Assembly: GCF_021353265.1 (NCBI RefSeq)
Contig: NZ_JAJTWU010000002.1
Coordinates: 310,001-374,000, forward strand
DNA length: 64,000 nt
Reading direction: 5' to 3'
DNA from: Pelomonas cellulosilytica
GTDB taxonomy: Bacteria > Pseudomonadota > Gammaproteobacteria > Burkholderiales > Burkholderiaceae_C
Below are positions 12,121-21,541 of this stretch, in pieces. A program made the position numbers and the translations under genes. The notes beneath the pieces are model-generated. The model saw only the letters and a list, made by a program, of their open reading frames with translations. It did no database searches and was not told the DNA's origin. The first letter of the stretch is position 1. Each line of letters starts with the position of its first letter.

Positions 12121-12780
12121 ATGAAACGCCTTCCGCTGCGATCTCTTTTCGCCGCCATGCTGTTCTTGCTCGCCACTTCGGTGGACGCCAAGAAGCACTC
12201 CCATCCGCCGGCACCACACCAGGCCGGGCAGTTCGACTATTACGTGCTCAGCCTGTCCTGGGCGCCGGAGTACTGCAAGACGCATCCGAAGGACGAGGCG
12301 GAGTGTGGCGTGAACCGGCCCGGCTTCGTCCTGCATGGCCTGTGGCCGCAGTATGCGCAGGGCGGGTATCCGGCCAGCTGCAGTACCGCTGGACTTGACG
12401 AAGCGAGCCTGACGCTGGGCAAGAGCATCTTTCCGAGCGAGAAGCTCGTCGTGCATGAGTGGCAGAAGCACGGCACCTGCACGGGCCTGGAGCCGCAGGC
12501 CTACTTTCAGGCGGCGGATAGCGCGCGCAAGTCGGTAACCGTGCCCGCCTTGCTGCAGCCGGGCAGCAACCGCCGCACGATGGCGCTGGCCAATGTCACG
12601 CAGTCGCTGTTGGACGCCAATCCGGCTCTCGGTCGTCGAAATCTGGCCCTGCTGTGCGCCGGCAAGGAGTTGTCGGAGGTGCGTGTCTGCCTGAACAAGG
12701 AGCTGCAGCCCATGGCGTGTGGCCGGGATGTGACCTCCACCTGCAAGGGGTCGACCATCACGCTGCTGGGCGTGCAGTAG
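12121..12780 (+). CDS. Secreted ribonuclease T2 family protein
   Basis: 219 residues with an N-terminal signal peptide (hydrophobic stretch 9-20, cleavage near VDA-KK). Both catalytic segments of the T2 family are present: FVLHGLWPQ with H72, and HEWQKHGTC with H112, E113, K116 and H117. It should cleave RNA non-specifically to cyclic and 3'-phosphate nucleotides in the periplasm or outside the cell. The ATG at 12121 is chosen over upstream ATGs because it has GGGGAG seven bases before it and starts the signal peptide. It is followed after 20 bases by a secreted phosphatase gene, suggesting a shared role in nucleotide or phosphate scavenging. Confidence 0.92.
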   Translation: MKRLPLRSLFAAMLFLLATSVDAKKHSHPPAPHQAGQFDYYVLSLSWAPEYCKTHPKDEAECGVNRPGFVLHGLWPQYAQGGYPASCSTAGLDEASLTLGKSIFPSEKLVVHEWQKHGTCTGLEPQAYFQAADSARKSVTVPALLQPGSNRRTMALANVTQSLLDANPALGRRNLALLCAGKELSEVRVCLNKELQPMACGRDVTSTCKGSTITLLGVQ

Positions 12781-12800
12781 GCCAGACAAGGAGAATCACC

Positions 12801-13391
12801 ATGGAAATCTCCCGCACCGCGACACTGATGGTCTTGTTCACGTGGTCGATCGGCCTGGCAGTGTCGCTGCCGGTCCGGGCCGATCCCGCTGCCGACCCGG
12901 CGCCACTGAAGGTGGTCATCGTGCGCCACGGCGAGAAACCGCCGGATGGCGACAACCTGTCCTGTGAGGGGCTGAACCGCGCGCTGGCGCTGCCCGGCGT
13001 GCTGGACGCTCAGTTTCCGCCGCCACCGCCACCCATCCCGCTACTGGCCTATGTGCCCTCGCTCAAGCTGGGCAAGGAGACCGCCCACGCCCGCATGTTC
13101 CAGACGGTGACGCCCTATGCCGTCAAGCATGGCATCACGGTGAACTCGCAATTCGCAGAGGACGATGTGAAGTCGGCTGCCCGTGACGTGTTGAAGCGCT
13201 CGGGATTGGTGGTGATGGTCTGGGAACACAGCCAGATCCCGCCGCTGGCCAAAGCGCTGGGCGTGTCCAGTCCGCCGCCTTGGCACAAGCATGACTTCGA
13301 TTCGATCTGGATCATCACGCCAGCCGGCGGCAAGGCCGACTTCGCCACGAGCGTCGAGGGGCTGACTCCGGCCTCGACCTGTCCGCCCTGA
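12801..13391 (+). CDS. Periplasmic histidine phosphatase superfamily protein
   Basis: 196 residues, with a signal peptide (MEISRTATLMVLFTWSIGLA, cleavage near VRA-DP) and the phosphohistidine motif VRHGEKP (R42, H43, G44). The remaining catalytic histidine is less clear; VWEHSQIPPL near residue 150 is a candidate. The protein is short for an acid phosphatase, with a proline run (FPPPPPPIP) in the middle. AAGGAG sits 10 bases before the ATG. It probably removes phosphate from small molecules, perhaps products of the RNase T2 encoded just upstream. The substrate is unknown. Confidence 0.8.
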   Translation: MEISRTATLMVLFTWSIGLAVSLPVRADPAADPAPLKVVIVRHGEKPPDGDNLSCEGLNRALALPGVLDAQFPPPPPPIPLLAYVPSLKLGKETAHARMFQTVTPYAVKHGITVNSQFAEDDVKSAARDVLKRSGLVVMVWEHSQIPPLAKALGVSSPPPWHKHDFDSIWIITPAGGKADFATSVEGLTPASTCPP

Positions 13392-13466
13392 CGGACGCTG
13401 CCACAGGTCGACCGGCGCTGCGGCCCGGTGGCGACTAGCTCGGCAAACAACATAGGGAGACAACAC

Positions 13467-15302
13467 ATGAGCAAGGTGAAGAAGGAGAACGGAACACTGG
13501 CTGTCGTCGCGCACCGGGGTGATGCCAAGACGCTGCTGGCGTTCGACCTGTTGAAGGAGTCGGCGCAGGCGCATCTGGCCGGCTTCACGATCCGCGTGAA
13601 GCCACCGGGTGGCCAGCCCTATTTCCTGCATAACAACCTGCGCTTCGAGCATCCGGGCCAGCATGCGCAGGACCCGTCCGAACCGGCCTTCTCCAGCCTG
13701 AACGCACCCTTCCATAAATTCCGCTGGCTTCATGTGCCCGGCAGCGTTCACCAAGGCCTCGAGCCCAGCCACGGCACCTACGAATACGGCGTCACGCCGC
13801 GTTATTTCGATACCGCCGGCTCGCTGGCGCCGTTGGACCCAAAGCTGACGGTGGCGGTACAGGTGCCGGTGGCGCCGTTCGAGAAGGGGCGGTTCAAGCT
13901 CGGCTTCACGCGGGGGTTCACGCAATCCCAGGCCTTCGTGCGGCACTTCGGCCTGAAGGCCAGCATCAAACCCAAGGATGCAGACCTGCTGTTCGACACG
14001 ACGCAGGTGTCCGGCACCAATGCGCGCGGCGAGCCGTACACGTACGAGCAGCAGTACCGCTGGCTGGGCTTCACGGCGCGCAGTCGCATCATCGAAGTCA
14101 TCGAGCGCGTGCTGCAGGACCGGCGGTTGAAGCTCGATGTCTTCGCCTACGACCTGAACGAGCCAGGCGTCATCGGCGCACTGCGCGACCTGGGCCGGCA
14201 GAAGCGGGTGCGCATCATCCTGGACGACGCCTCCCTGCACCATGACCGGCAAGGATCCAAGCCTGAGGACAAGTTCGCGCAGCTGTTCAATGAGGCGGTG
14301 GGCGACGACACGATGCTCAAGCGCGGCCATTTCGGCCGCTTCGCCCACGACAAGGTGCTGATCGTCAAGCAGGGCAGCCACGCAGAGGCCGTGTTGACCG
14401 GCTCCACGAACTTTTCCGTGACGGGCCTGTACGTCAATTCAAACCACGTTGCCGTCTTCGAGGATGCCGACGTGGCCGCGGCCTATGCCGAGGTCTTTGA
14501 CGCCGTCTGGAAGAGCGATGTGTCCAACGGCTTTGCGCACACGGAGCTGGCGTCCAAGGTCTTCAGCTATGCCGGGAGCGACGAGCTCCCGGCGGCGACC
14601 ATCACCTTCTCGCCTCACGAGCCGAAGGTCGCCGACGAGCTGCTGCAGCACATCGTCGATCGCATCCAGGCGGAGGAGCAGGTCGATGACGGCACGGGCA
14701 GCATTCTGTTTGCCGTCATGGAGATGGACGCTGGCGCCACCAATCCCGTCTACGAGGCGCTCGCCGACGTGCACAAGAGCCGCAGCATCTTCAGTTTTGG
14801 CATTTCCGACAATCCGCCCGGCATCGAGCTGTACGGCGTGGGCACGACCGGCGGCGTGCTCGTCACCGGCAAGCCCATTCGCACGCAGTTGCCGCCGCCG
14901 TTCAGCCAGGTGCCCAACATCGGCGGCTTCGGCCATCAGATCCACCACAAGTTCATCGTCTGCGGTTTCAATGGGGCCGACCCCACGGTGTTCTTCGGCT
15001 CGTCCAACCTCGCTGCTGGCGGGGAGAAGGTCAATGGCGACAACCTCATCACCGTGAAGGATGGAGACGTGGCCACCGTCTTCGCGATCGAGGCTTTGGC
15101 GCTGGTGGATCACTTCAGCTTCCTGGACAGCACCGCGCAAGCGCCCAAGGCCGCCGCGGCCGCAGCGATGCCCGCGACCGCCAGCAAGCAGCAGGCCGCC
15201 GCGGCGGCGGGCTGGTTCCTGACGACCGATGATCGCTGGGCGCACAAGTTCTTTGATGCGCAGGACCTTCACTGCCGCGATCGGCTGCTGTTCGCCCGCT
15301 GA
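13467..15302 (+). CDS. Phospholipase D-like protein with two variant HKD motifs
   Basis: A 611-residue protein with two PLD-type catalytic segments: HDKVLIVK (H294, K296) followed by GSTNFS, and HHKFIVCG (H493, K495) followed by GSSNLA. In both, the aspartate five residues after the lysine (HxKx4D) is replaced, by K301 and G500, while histidine, lysine and the downstream GSxN are kept. No signal peptide is seen. The family includes lipases, nucleases and effectors, so the substrate is open. An Ala-rich segment (about 555-590) precedes the C-terminus. The start has AGGGAGA ahead of it; an upstream ATG in frame adds only 13 unlikely residues. Confidence 0.8.
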   Translation: MSKVKKENGTLAVVAHRGDAKTLLAFDLLKESAQAHLAGFTIRVKPPGGQPYFLHNNLRFEHPGQHAQDPSEPAFSSLNAPFHKFRWLHVPGSVHQGLEPSHGTYEYGVTPRYFDTAGSLAPLDPKLTVAVQVPVAPFEKGRFKLGFTRGFTQSQAFVRHFGLKASIKPKDADLLFDTTQVSGTNARGEPYTYEQQYRWLGFTARSRIIEVIERVLQDRRLKLDVFAYDLNEPGVIGALRDLGRQKRVRIILDDASLHHDRQGSKPEDKFAQLFNEAVGDDTMLKRGHFGRFAHDKVLIVKQGSHAEAVLTGSTNFSVTGLYVNSNHVAVFEDADVAAAYAEVFDAVWKSDVSNGFAHTELASKVFSYAGSDELPAATITFSPHEPKVADELLQHIVDRIQAEEQVDDGTGSILFAVMEMDAGATNPVYEALADVHKSRSIFSFGISDNPPGIELYGVGTTGGVLVTGKPIRTQLPPPFSQVPNIGGFGHQIHHKFIVCGFNGADPTVFFGSSNLAAGGEKVNGDNLITVKDGDVATVFAIEALALVDHFSFLDSTAQAPKAAAAAAMPATASKQQAAAAAGWFLTTDDRWAHKFFDAQDLHCRDRLLFAR

Positions 15303-15345
15303 AGCGCGCCTGGCGGGTGCCGGCGCCGGTCGCGAGATGACCCGA

Positions 15346-16434
15346 CTAGGCGCGGTACTCCGCAGGCGTCTTGCCGCTCCAGCGCTTGAAGGCGTGCCGG
15401 AAGCTGCGCGCATCGCTGAAGCCCAGCGCCGCAGCGATGTCTTCGACAGATAACGCCGTCGAGCGCAAATAGTCGGACGCCAGCGCATGCCGCACGCTGG
15501 CTACCAGCGCGCTGTAGGACGTGCCCTCGGCACTGAGCTTGCGGCCCAGTGTCCGCGACGTCATGCACAGCGCCGAGGCGACCGATTCGGCGCTGGGGAA
15601 CTGGCCCGGCGTGCGCGTGATCTCGTCGTAGACGCGGCGCGTCAGCCCGGCCTGCCAGCCGATGCTGGTCAGCAGCCGCTCGCAGGTTTCGGACATCTGC
15701 GCCGCGGTGATTGGGTTGGCCCTGTAGGGCGCGCGGTCCAGCCATTCCCTCGGGTAGTGCAGCTCGTTGTGCTGACGGTCGAAGCTCACGGGGCATTCCA
15801 GCGTCTGCACCACCTGCGCGGCGTGCGGTGGCGCGGGCAGCGAATACAGCGCCCGCGTGGGCACGCACCAAGGGCCCATGCCGTCCTTGGTGAGGGCGAC
15901 GTGGATCGCGAACTGCAGGTCAAGGAAGAAGCGGTACTCCGCGGCGTTGAGGCCCAGGCCCGCCAGTTCGGCGTGGGTCGGGAAACGCCAGATCGCCATG
16001 CCGTCCCGCTCAAAAAAGGAGACCGACATCACCGGCGTGGCCAGCGGGTCGTATCGAATCCGCAGCAGAAAGGCCTGGCGCAGCGTGACCGCGCTCAGCA
16101 GCGCATAGCCCAGCAGGCCATAACTGGTGAAGTGCATGCGCCGGCCCGCGTGCAGGCCGAGCTCCGTGACTGGAACGAGCCGGACGGCGTTGCGCCCCAC
16201 CGTCAACAGCTGTTGCAGTGACGTCCGCACGTCCGGGTCGCGGATCTGCTCGGCGTTGAGGTGGGTGCCTTCCAGCGCTGCCTCCGGCGTGATGCCGTGC
16301 TCGGCAAGCACCTGCACGATGGCCAGGATCTTCAGCGGTGCGTAGAGCTTCTCGTGCAGGCTCATCGGGCCGTGCGACGTCCTGGCAAGAACTGGCTCCG
16401 GGTTAGCGGTGCGAGGGCGATGTTCAAGCGGCAT
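15346..16434 (-). CDS. AraC family regulator with N-terminal arabinose-binding-like domain
   Basis: About 362 residues. The N-terminal ligand domain (PF12625-like, from about LYAPLKILAIVQVLAEHG to residue 230) is followed by a C-terminal AraC helix-turn-helix pair (SVASALCMTSRTLGRKLSAE, then VEDIAAALGFSDARSFRHAF and a GKTPAEYR ending). The frame is open well upstream; ATG at 16434 or the internal ATG at 16365 (MSLHEKLYAP) are the plausible starts, and neither has a strong ribosome site. It is divergent from the efflux operon at 16731 and is its likely regulator. Confidence 0.85.
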   Translation of the reverse strand: MPLEHRPRTANPEPVLARTSHGPMSLHEKLYAPLKILAIVQVLAEHGITPEAALEGTHLNAEQIRDPDVRTSLQQLLTVGRNAVRLVPVTELGLHAGRRMHFTSYGLLGYALLSAVTLRQAFLLRIRYDPLATPVMSVSFFERDGMAIWRFPTHAELAGLGLNAAEYRFFLDLQFAIHVALTKDGMGPWCVPTRALYSLPAPPHAAQVVQTLECPVSFDRQHNELHYPREWLDRAPYRANPITAAQMSETCERLLTSIGWQAGLTRRVYDEITRTPGQFPSAESVASALCMTSRTLGRKLSAEGTSYSALVASVRHALASDYLRSTALSVEDIAAALGFSDARSFRHAFKRWSGKTPAEYRA

Positions 16435-16730
16435 GGGTGTGGATCGTGGTTGGGTTGTCCGGCCTCGGATGCACCGCTTGGGTGCCGATCGACAGTGCCG
16501 TTTGCGCACCAACATGGGAGCGCTATCAATTTTGTCCGAAACGATGCGCAAGGTGTCCGACTCTGCCCTGGCCTTGGCGGGCAGGGCAAGGACAAACTCA
16601 GCAAGTAGGTTACACGCAGCATGTGATGCCGCGAACGGGCATCCGGTGAATGGCGACGGCAGGTTGCCCCCTAGTTTTTGGTGAGGCGACACATCTCCCC
16701 TCTGTGCTTGCGCCGTGCATTTCAAGTGTT
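16435..16730. other. Intergenic region between AraC regulator and efflux operon
   Basis: About 296 bases holding the divergent control region. I see no near-consensus promoter and no clear inverted repeat. Short frames here look like extensions of the flanking genes. Confidence 0.5.
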
Positions 16731-18320
16731 ATGAACGAGTCCTCCAGTTCCGCCCGACCCCACCTGCCGCTGGCCCGCGCCGCGGCGGGCGTGCTGCTGG
16801 GCCTGACGCAGGGCTTCGGGCTCTATCTCGTCAGCAACAATCTCAGCGGCATCCAGGGCTCGCTGGGCGCCACGGCGGCCGAGGCGAGCTGGCTGTCGAC
16901 GGCCTATTTCGCGTCGGCACTGTGGGCCACACTGCTGGTCACGAAGGTGCGGCTGCACTTCGGTCTGCGTGTGTTCGCGATGGCGAGCCTGTGGCTCTTC
17001 CTGGTTGTCTGTGCGCTGCATCTGGCCGCCGACTCGCTGGGTTCGGCGCTGGCCGTGCGCGCCGCGCTGGGGCTGGCTGCCGCGCCGCTGAGCACGCTGG
17101 CCATCTACTACCTGATGGAGGCGCTGCCGCAGCGGCTCGCGCCGGTGGCGCTGCTGCTGGGCTTCGCCTGCCTGCAGGTGCCGGGGCCGCTGAGCCGCGT
17201 CATCTCGCCCGAGCTGCTGGAGCTCGGGCGCTGGCACGGCCTCTTCGTGCTGGACGTCGCCCTGGCGCTGCTGAGCCTGGCGGCCATCCACGCCGTGCCG
17301 TTGACGCCGCAGCCGCGTCAGCCGGCCTTCAACCGGGGCGACCTGCTCGCGTTTCCGCTGTATGCGGTGGGCCTCGGCCTGCTGTGCGTGGTGATCTCGC
17401 AAGGGCGCCTCGCCTGGTGGACCGATGCCCCCTGGCTGGGCCAGTGCCTGGCAGCGTCCATCGTCTTCATGAGCCTGTACGCGCTGGTGGACCTCAACCG
17501 CGTCAATCCGCTGGTGGACCTGCGCTGGCTGGCCAGCCCGTACATGGTCCGCTTCATCATCGCGGTGCTGCTGTTCCGCGTCGTGCTGTCCGAGCAGACG
17601 GTCGGTGTCGTCGGGCTGATGACGGTGCTGGGCCAGTCCAACGAGCAGATGCGCGGCCTGTTCGGCTTCGTCAGCGTCGGGCTGCTGGCCGGCTTCCTAC
17701 TGGCCATCGTCATCGCCGCCAAGCGGGGCGCGTCGCCGCTGGCCGTGCTGGCCGGCCTGATGGTGCTGGCGGCGGCGCTGATGGACAGCGACGCCACCGC
17801 CGTAAGCCGGCCCGAGCAGTTCTATGCCAGCCAGACGCTGCTGGCCGTCGGACTCGGACTGTTCTTCTCCGCGTCGCTGCTGATGGGCTTCGGCCCGGTG
17901 CTGCAGGAGGGCTCGCGCCACCTCGTGACCTTCCTGGCCGCCTTCAGCGGGGCGCAGGTGCTGGGTAGCCTGCTGGGGTCGGCCTGGGTCGCCACCGCCG
18001 TGGCAGAGCGCCAGACCTGGCACTACGCCGCGCTGGCGCAGCACCTGCCCATCGGCGACCCGCAAGTGGCACTGCGCATCGCGCAGCTCGGCGGCTCGGT
18101 CGCCCGCGTCGTGGGCGACCCGGCCGCCCGGGCCCTGCAAGGCCTGTCACTGTTGCAGCAGCAGGTCACTCGCGAGTCCTTTGTGCTGGCCTACAACGAC
18201 GTGTTCCTGAGCACGGCAGTGCTCGCCGCGGCCATGGCGCTGTGGCTGGCGGTGCTGGCCTGGCGTGGCCGCCGTGCCGCGGCGCCGGCCGCAGTGGCGC
18301 CGGCCGCCGCCTCCTCCTGA
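16731..18320 (+). CDS. MFS efflux transporter, 14-TM DHA2/EmrB-like
   Basis: 529 residues with about fourteen hydrophobic segments, starting with a GVLLGLTQGFGLYLVSNNLS helix and containing the motif SWLSTAYFASALWATLL near residue 50, typical of DHA2-type drug exporters. The chosen ATG at 16731 follows a short leader; the frame upstream lacks homology. With the HlyD-type adaptor and outer-membrane factor that follow, it forms a tripartite proton-driven pump across both membranes. The substrate is unknown; aromatic compounds or antibiotics are typical. The divergent AraC gene is the probable controller. Confidence 0.88.
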   Translation: MNESSSSARPHLPLARAAAGVLLGLTQGFGLYLVSNNLSGIQGSLGATAAEASWLSTAYFASALWATLLVTKVRLHFGLRVFAMASLWLFLVVCALHLAADSLGSALAVRAALGLAAAPLSTLAIYYLMEALPQRLAPVALLLGFACLQVPGPLSRVISPELLELGRWHGLFVLDVALALLSLAAIHAVPLTPQPRQPAFNRGDLLAFPLYAVGLGLLCVVISQGRLAWWTDAPWLGQCLAASIVFMSLYALVDLNRVNPLVDLRWLASPYMVRFIIAVLLFRVVLSEQTVGVVGLMTVLGQSNEQMRGLFGFVSVGLLAGFLLAIVIAAKRGASPLAVLAGLMVLAAALMDSDATAVSRPEQFYASQTLLAVGLGLFFSASLLMGFGPVLQEGSRHLVTFLAAFSGAQVLGSLLGSAWVATAVAERQTWHYAALAQHLPIGDPQVALRIAQLGGSVARVVGDPAARALQGLSLLQQQVTRESFVLAYNDVFLSTAVLAAAMALWLAVLAWRGRRAAAPAAVAPAAASS

Positions 18321-18342
18321 TTCCTCCAGAAGTCCCGCCGTC

Positions 18343-19428
18343 ATGTCCAAGTTCCTCTCCCTCACCAACGCGCTGGTCATCGTGGCCGCGGTCACCGGCA
18401 TCGGGCTGGTGCTCTATGCCTGGCGGCTGCCGCCGTATCTGAGCGACATCGAATCCACGGAGAACGCTTACGTGCGCGGAAGCGTGACCATCCTCGCCCC
18501 CAAGGTGGACGGCTACGTGGCCGAGGTCCTCGTGCAGGACTTCGCCGCGGTGGACGCCGGCCAGGTGCTCGTCCGCCTGGACGACCGCAACTACCGCCAG
18601 CGCATGGCCCAAGCCCAGGCCACGCTCGCCGCGCAGCGCGCGAACCTGGCCAACGTCGTGCAGACGCGCCAGGTGCGCCAGGCCGGCGTCGCCAATGCCG
18701 AGGCGCAGCTGGCGGCCGCACAGGCGCAGCAGTTCAACGCCGTCGCGCAGCTGGCGCGCACGCGGGCCGACTACCGCCGCTCGCAGTCGCTGGTGGGTGA
18801 TGGGTCCGTGTCGCAGCGCGAGCATGAGCAGGTCGAGAGCGCACTGCGCCAGGCCGAGGCCGCCCAGCGTCAGGCCGATGCGCAGGCCCAGCAGGCGCGC
18901 GCATCCATCTCGGCCGCGCAACAAGAGCTGCGCGCGGTGGACGTGAACCGCCAGGCCATCGAGGCGGCCATCGAAGGTGCGCAGGCTGCCGTGCACCTGG
19001 CGGAGATCGACCTGGAGAACACCCGCATCCGCGCGCCACGCGCCGGCCAGGCCGGCGAGATCGGCGTGAAGCTGGGTCAGTACGTCACGCCGGGCACCCA
19101 GCTGCTGGCGTTGGTGCCGGCGCAGGTGTGGGTAGTGGCCAACTTCAAGGAGGCGCAGACCTCGCACATGGCACCGGGCCAGGCCGCGCGCTTCCAGGTG
19201 GACGGCCTGGGCCACGCGTGGCTGAAGGGGCACGTGGAGCGGCTGGCGCCTGCCATGGGGTCGGAGTTCAGCGTCATCCGCGCCGACAACGCCACCGGCA
19301 ACTTCACGAAGGTGCCGCAGCGCCTGCCGGTGCGCATCGCCGTGGACGCCAGCGACCCGCTGGCCGCGCGCCTGCGGCCCGGCATGTCCGTCGTCGCCGA
19401 GGTCGATACCGGCTCGCCCCACCCATGA
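18343..19428 (+). CDS. HlyD/EmrA family membrane fusion protein
   Basis: 361 residues. A single N-terminal membrane anchor (ALVIVAAVTGIGLVLYAW) is followed by the split lipoyl domain (TENAYVRGSVTILAPKVDGY and, near residue 225, NTRIRAPRAGQAG), a long Gln/Ala-rich coiled coil (about 85-220) and a beta-barrel. This is the periplasmic adaptor linking the MFS pump to the outer-membrane channel. It starts 22 bases after the MFS gene and overlaps the next gene by four bases (ATGA), so the operon is translationally linked. Confidence 0.93.
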   Translation: MSKFLSLTNALVIVAAVTGIGLVLYAWRLPPYLSDIESTENAYVRGSVTILAPKVDGYVAEVLVQDFAAVDAGQVLVRLDDRNYRQRMAQAQATLAAQRANLANVVQTRQVRQAGVANAEAQLAAAQAQQFNAVAQLARTRADYRRSQSLVGDGSVSQREHEQVESALRQAEAAQRQADAQAQQARASISAAQQELRAVDVNRQAIEAAIEGAQAAVHLAEIDLENTRIRAPRAGQAGEIGVKLGQYVTPGTQLLALVPAQVWVVANFKEAQTSHMAPGQAARFQVDGLGHAWLKGHVERLAPAMGSEFSVIRADNATGNFTKVPQRLPVRIAVDASDPLAARLRPGMSVVAEVDTGSPHP

Positions 19429-20822
19429 AGCCGCACAGCCTTTCCCCCGTGACATGGCGCCTGCTGGCGCTGCCGGCCGCGCTGGTGCTGGCCGCCTGTG
19501 CGCAGCCACCCGTGGCGTCCGTGCCGCCGCCGGCCACGCCCGCGCAGTGGCGCAATGCCGCCGGCAGCGAAGCGCTGCGCACCGACTGGTGGCAGGGCTT
19601 TGGCGATGCCACGCTGACGCGGCTCATCGGCGAGGCGCTGGCCCACAACCAGGACCTGCGCCAGGCCGCCGCCCGCGTCGCCGAGGCCCGCGCGATGGCC
19701 GCCGCCCAGCATGCGGCCTTCTGGCCCACCCTCGACGCCGGGGCGGGCGCCACGCGCTCGCGCAGTGTCAGCGACGTCACGTTGAAGCCCTACCTGTCGA
19801 CGGGCCACCAGGAGCTGTTCCAGGCTGCCTACGAGGTGGACCTGTGGGGCCGCATCGACGCGTTGGCCCGTGCCGCCGACAACGGCGAGGAGGCCAGCCG
19901 CGCGGCGCGCGACGCCGTGGCGCTGAGCGTCGCGGCGACGGTGGCTCAGACCTATATCGGCCTGCTGGAGCTGGACGCGCAGCTGGACCTGGCGAAGCAC
20001 ACGCTGGCCTCGCGCGAGCGTTCGCTCACCCTCGTGCGCCAGCGGCGCGATGCCGGCTATGCCAGTGCGCTGGAGCTGGCCCAGGCCGAGGCCGACCGCC
20101 ACGCCGGCGCCCAGGCGCTGCCGCAGCTGGCCCGTGCGCTGGAGCGCCAGGAGGCGCAGCTCAACCTGCTGCTGGGCCGCGCGTCCGGCCCGGTGGAGCG
20201 CGGCGGCGGCCTGGCCGCGCTGCAGCCTTGCGCTGTGCCAGACGCGGGCCTGCCGTCCGAGCTGCTGCGCCGCCGGCCCGACCTGCGGGCCGCCGAGCTG
20301 CAAGTGGTGGCCAGCGACGCGCAGCTGGCCGCGGCCCGCGCGCAGTGGCTGCCGGCCCTGCGGCTGAACGCCAGCCTGGGCCATGTCGGCGCGAGCGTGC
20401 TGCATGGTGATCCGTTCACGATCTGGAGCCTGGGCGGCAGCGTGCTGGCGCCCATCTTCAACGGCGGCCGGCTGCAGGCGCTGGCCGACGCCAGCGCGGC
20501 ACGCCGCGACCAAGCCCTGGCGGGTTACGAGCGCACCGTGCTGGGCGCCTGGGCCGAGGTGGAGACGCAGCTCAACGGCCAAGAGCAGCAGCAGGCGCAA
20601 CTGCGCGACGCGCTCGCGCAGCGCCAGGCCGTGGCCGACGCGTTGCGCATCGCGACGCGGCGCTTCCGTGAAGGCTATGCGTCCCGCCAGGATGAGCTGG
20701 TGGCGGAGCGCAACCTGCTCGCCGCGGAGCAGGGGGTGCTGAGCCTGCAGTCGGCGCTGCTGCAGACGCAGGTCGGGCTGTTCCGCGCACTGGGCGGCGG
20801 CTGGACCGGGGCCTCCCCATGA
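19425..20822 (+). CDS. Outer membrane efflux lipoprotein (NodT/OprM family)
   Basis: 465 residues with a lipoprotein signal (LALPAALVLAAC, lipobox LAAC). Two OEP repeats are visible, each with long alpha-helical hairpins; the DTWWQGFGDATL-type start (seen as TDWWQGFGDA) and a middle YEVDLWGRIDAL are family hallmarks. It should form the trimeric channel through the outer membrane for the upstream MFS/HlyD pair. The start overlaps the HlyD stop (ATGA) and its end overlaps mgtC (ATGA). Confidence 0.93.
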   Translation: MKPHSLSPVTWRLLALPAALVLAACAQPPVASVPPPATPAQWRNAAGSEALRTDWWQGFGDATLTRLIGEALAHNQDLRQAAARVAEARAMAAAQHAAFWPTLDAGAGATRSRSVSDVTLKPYLSTGHQELFQAAYEVDLWGRIDALARAADNGEEASRAARDAVALSVAATVAQTYIGLLELDAQLDLAKHTLASRERSLTLVRQRRDAGYASALELAQAEADRHAGAQALPQLARALERQEAQLNLLLGRASGPVERGGGLAALQPCAVPDAGLPSELLRRRPDLRAAELQVVASDAQLAAARAQWLPALRLNASLGHVGASVLHGDPFTIWSLGGSVLAPIFNGGRLQALADASAARRDQALAGYERTVLGAWAEVETQLNGQEQQQAQLRDALAQRQAVADALRIATRRFREGYASRQDELVAERNLLAAEQGVLSLQSALLQTQVGLFRALGGGWTGASP

Positions 20823-21541
20823 CGCTGCACGCCGCCTGGCTGGCGACCAGCCTCGACATCATCGGCAACATGGGCCTCGCCATGCTGCTGGGCTGGGTGG
20901 TCGGCTACGAGCGCTTCTACAGCGGCCGCGCCGCGGGCAGCCAGGTGTATTGCCTGGTGAGTGCCACGTCGGCGGCCGTGACGCTGCTGGCCGGCTATCC
21001 GGCGCTGTGGTACGGCGGCCAACGGGCCGATACGAGCGGCGGCGACCCCACGCGCGTCATCGGCGCCATCCTGACCGGCATCGGGTTCCTCGGCGCCGGG
21101 CTCATCGTGCAGAACGGGCTGAACGTGCGCGGGCTGACGACAGCGGCGTCGCTGTGGGGCGTCGCCGCACTGGGCATCCTCGTCGGCGTGGGGCTGTACC
21201 TGCCGGCGCTGGGCCTGACGGCGCTGTTCGTCATCGCCGTCGAGGTGCTGCCGCGCGTGGAGAGCCGGCTGCCGGCAAGCGCGGCCTTCACCTGCACGCT
21301 GAAGTTCCGCGAAGGCCACCGGCCCAGGACGGAAGCCGTCCTCGCATTTCTGGCCACACACGGGCTGCGCATGCCGACCGAGACGATGACGCTGTGCTTC
21401 CGGGAGCAGCGCTTCGAGATGGAAGGCCAGATCTTCGCGGACCGCGCCGGACGCTCGGCGTCGATGAGCGACATCGCGCTGGAGCTGTCGACGCTGGCGG
21501 ACGTCGACTCCTTCGCGCTGACGAGGTCCAGCCGTGCCTGA
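20819..21541 (+). CDS. MgtC/SapB family membrane protein
   Basis: 240 residues. The N-terminal half has about five membrane helices with family motifs (MLLGWVVGYER, RVIGAILTGIGFLGAGLI, GLTTAASLWGVAALG); the C-terminal part (about 150-240) is a soluble domain. MgtC proteins help cells cope with low magnesium and acid, some by acting on the F-type ATPase; many relatives have no known role. It overlaps the outer-membrane factor gene by four bases, so it is made together with a drug-type efflux pump, which is an unusual context. Confidence 0.88.
   Translation: MTLHAAWLATSLDIIGNMGLAMLLGWVVGYERFYSGRAAGSQVYCLVSATSAAVTLLAGYPALWYGGQRADTSGGDPTRVIGAILTGIGFLGAGLIVQNGLNVRGLTTAASLWGVAALGILVGVGLYLPALGLTALFVIAVEVLPRVESRLPASAAFTCTLKFREGHRPRTEAVLAFLATHGLRMPTETMTLCFREQRFEMEGQIFADRAGRSASMSDIALELSTLADVDSFALTRSSRA

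Noticed and set aside
19077..20600. Minus-strand frame of 507 codons opposite the outer-membrane factor
   Set aside because: Antisense to a clear lipoprotein efflux gene; no homology visible.
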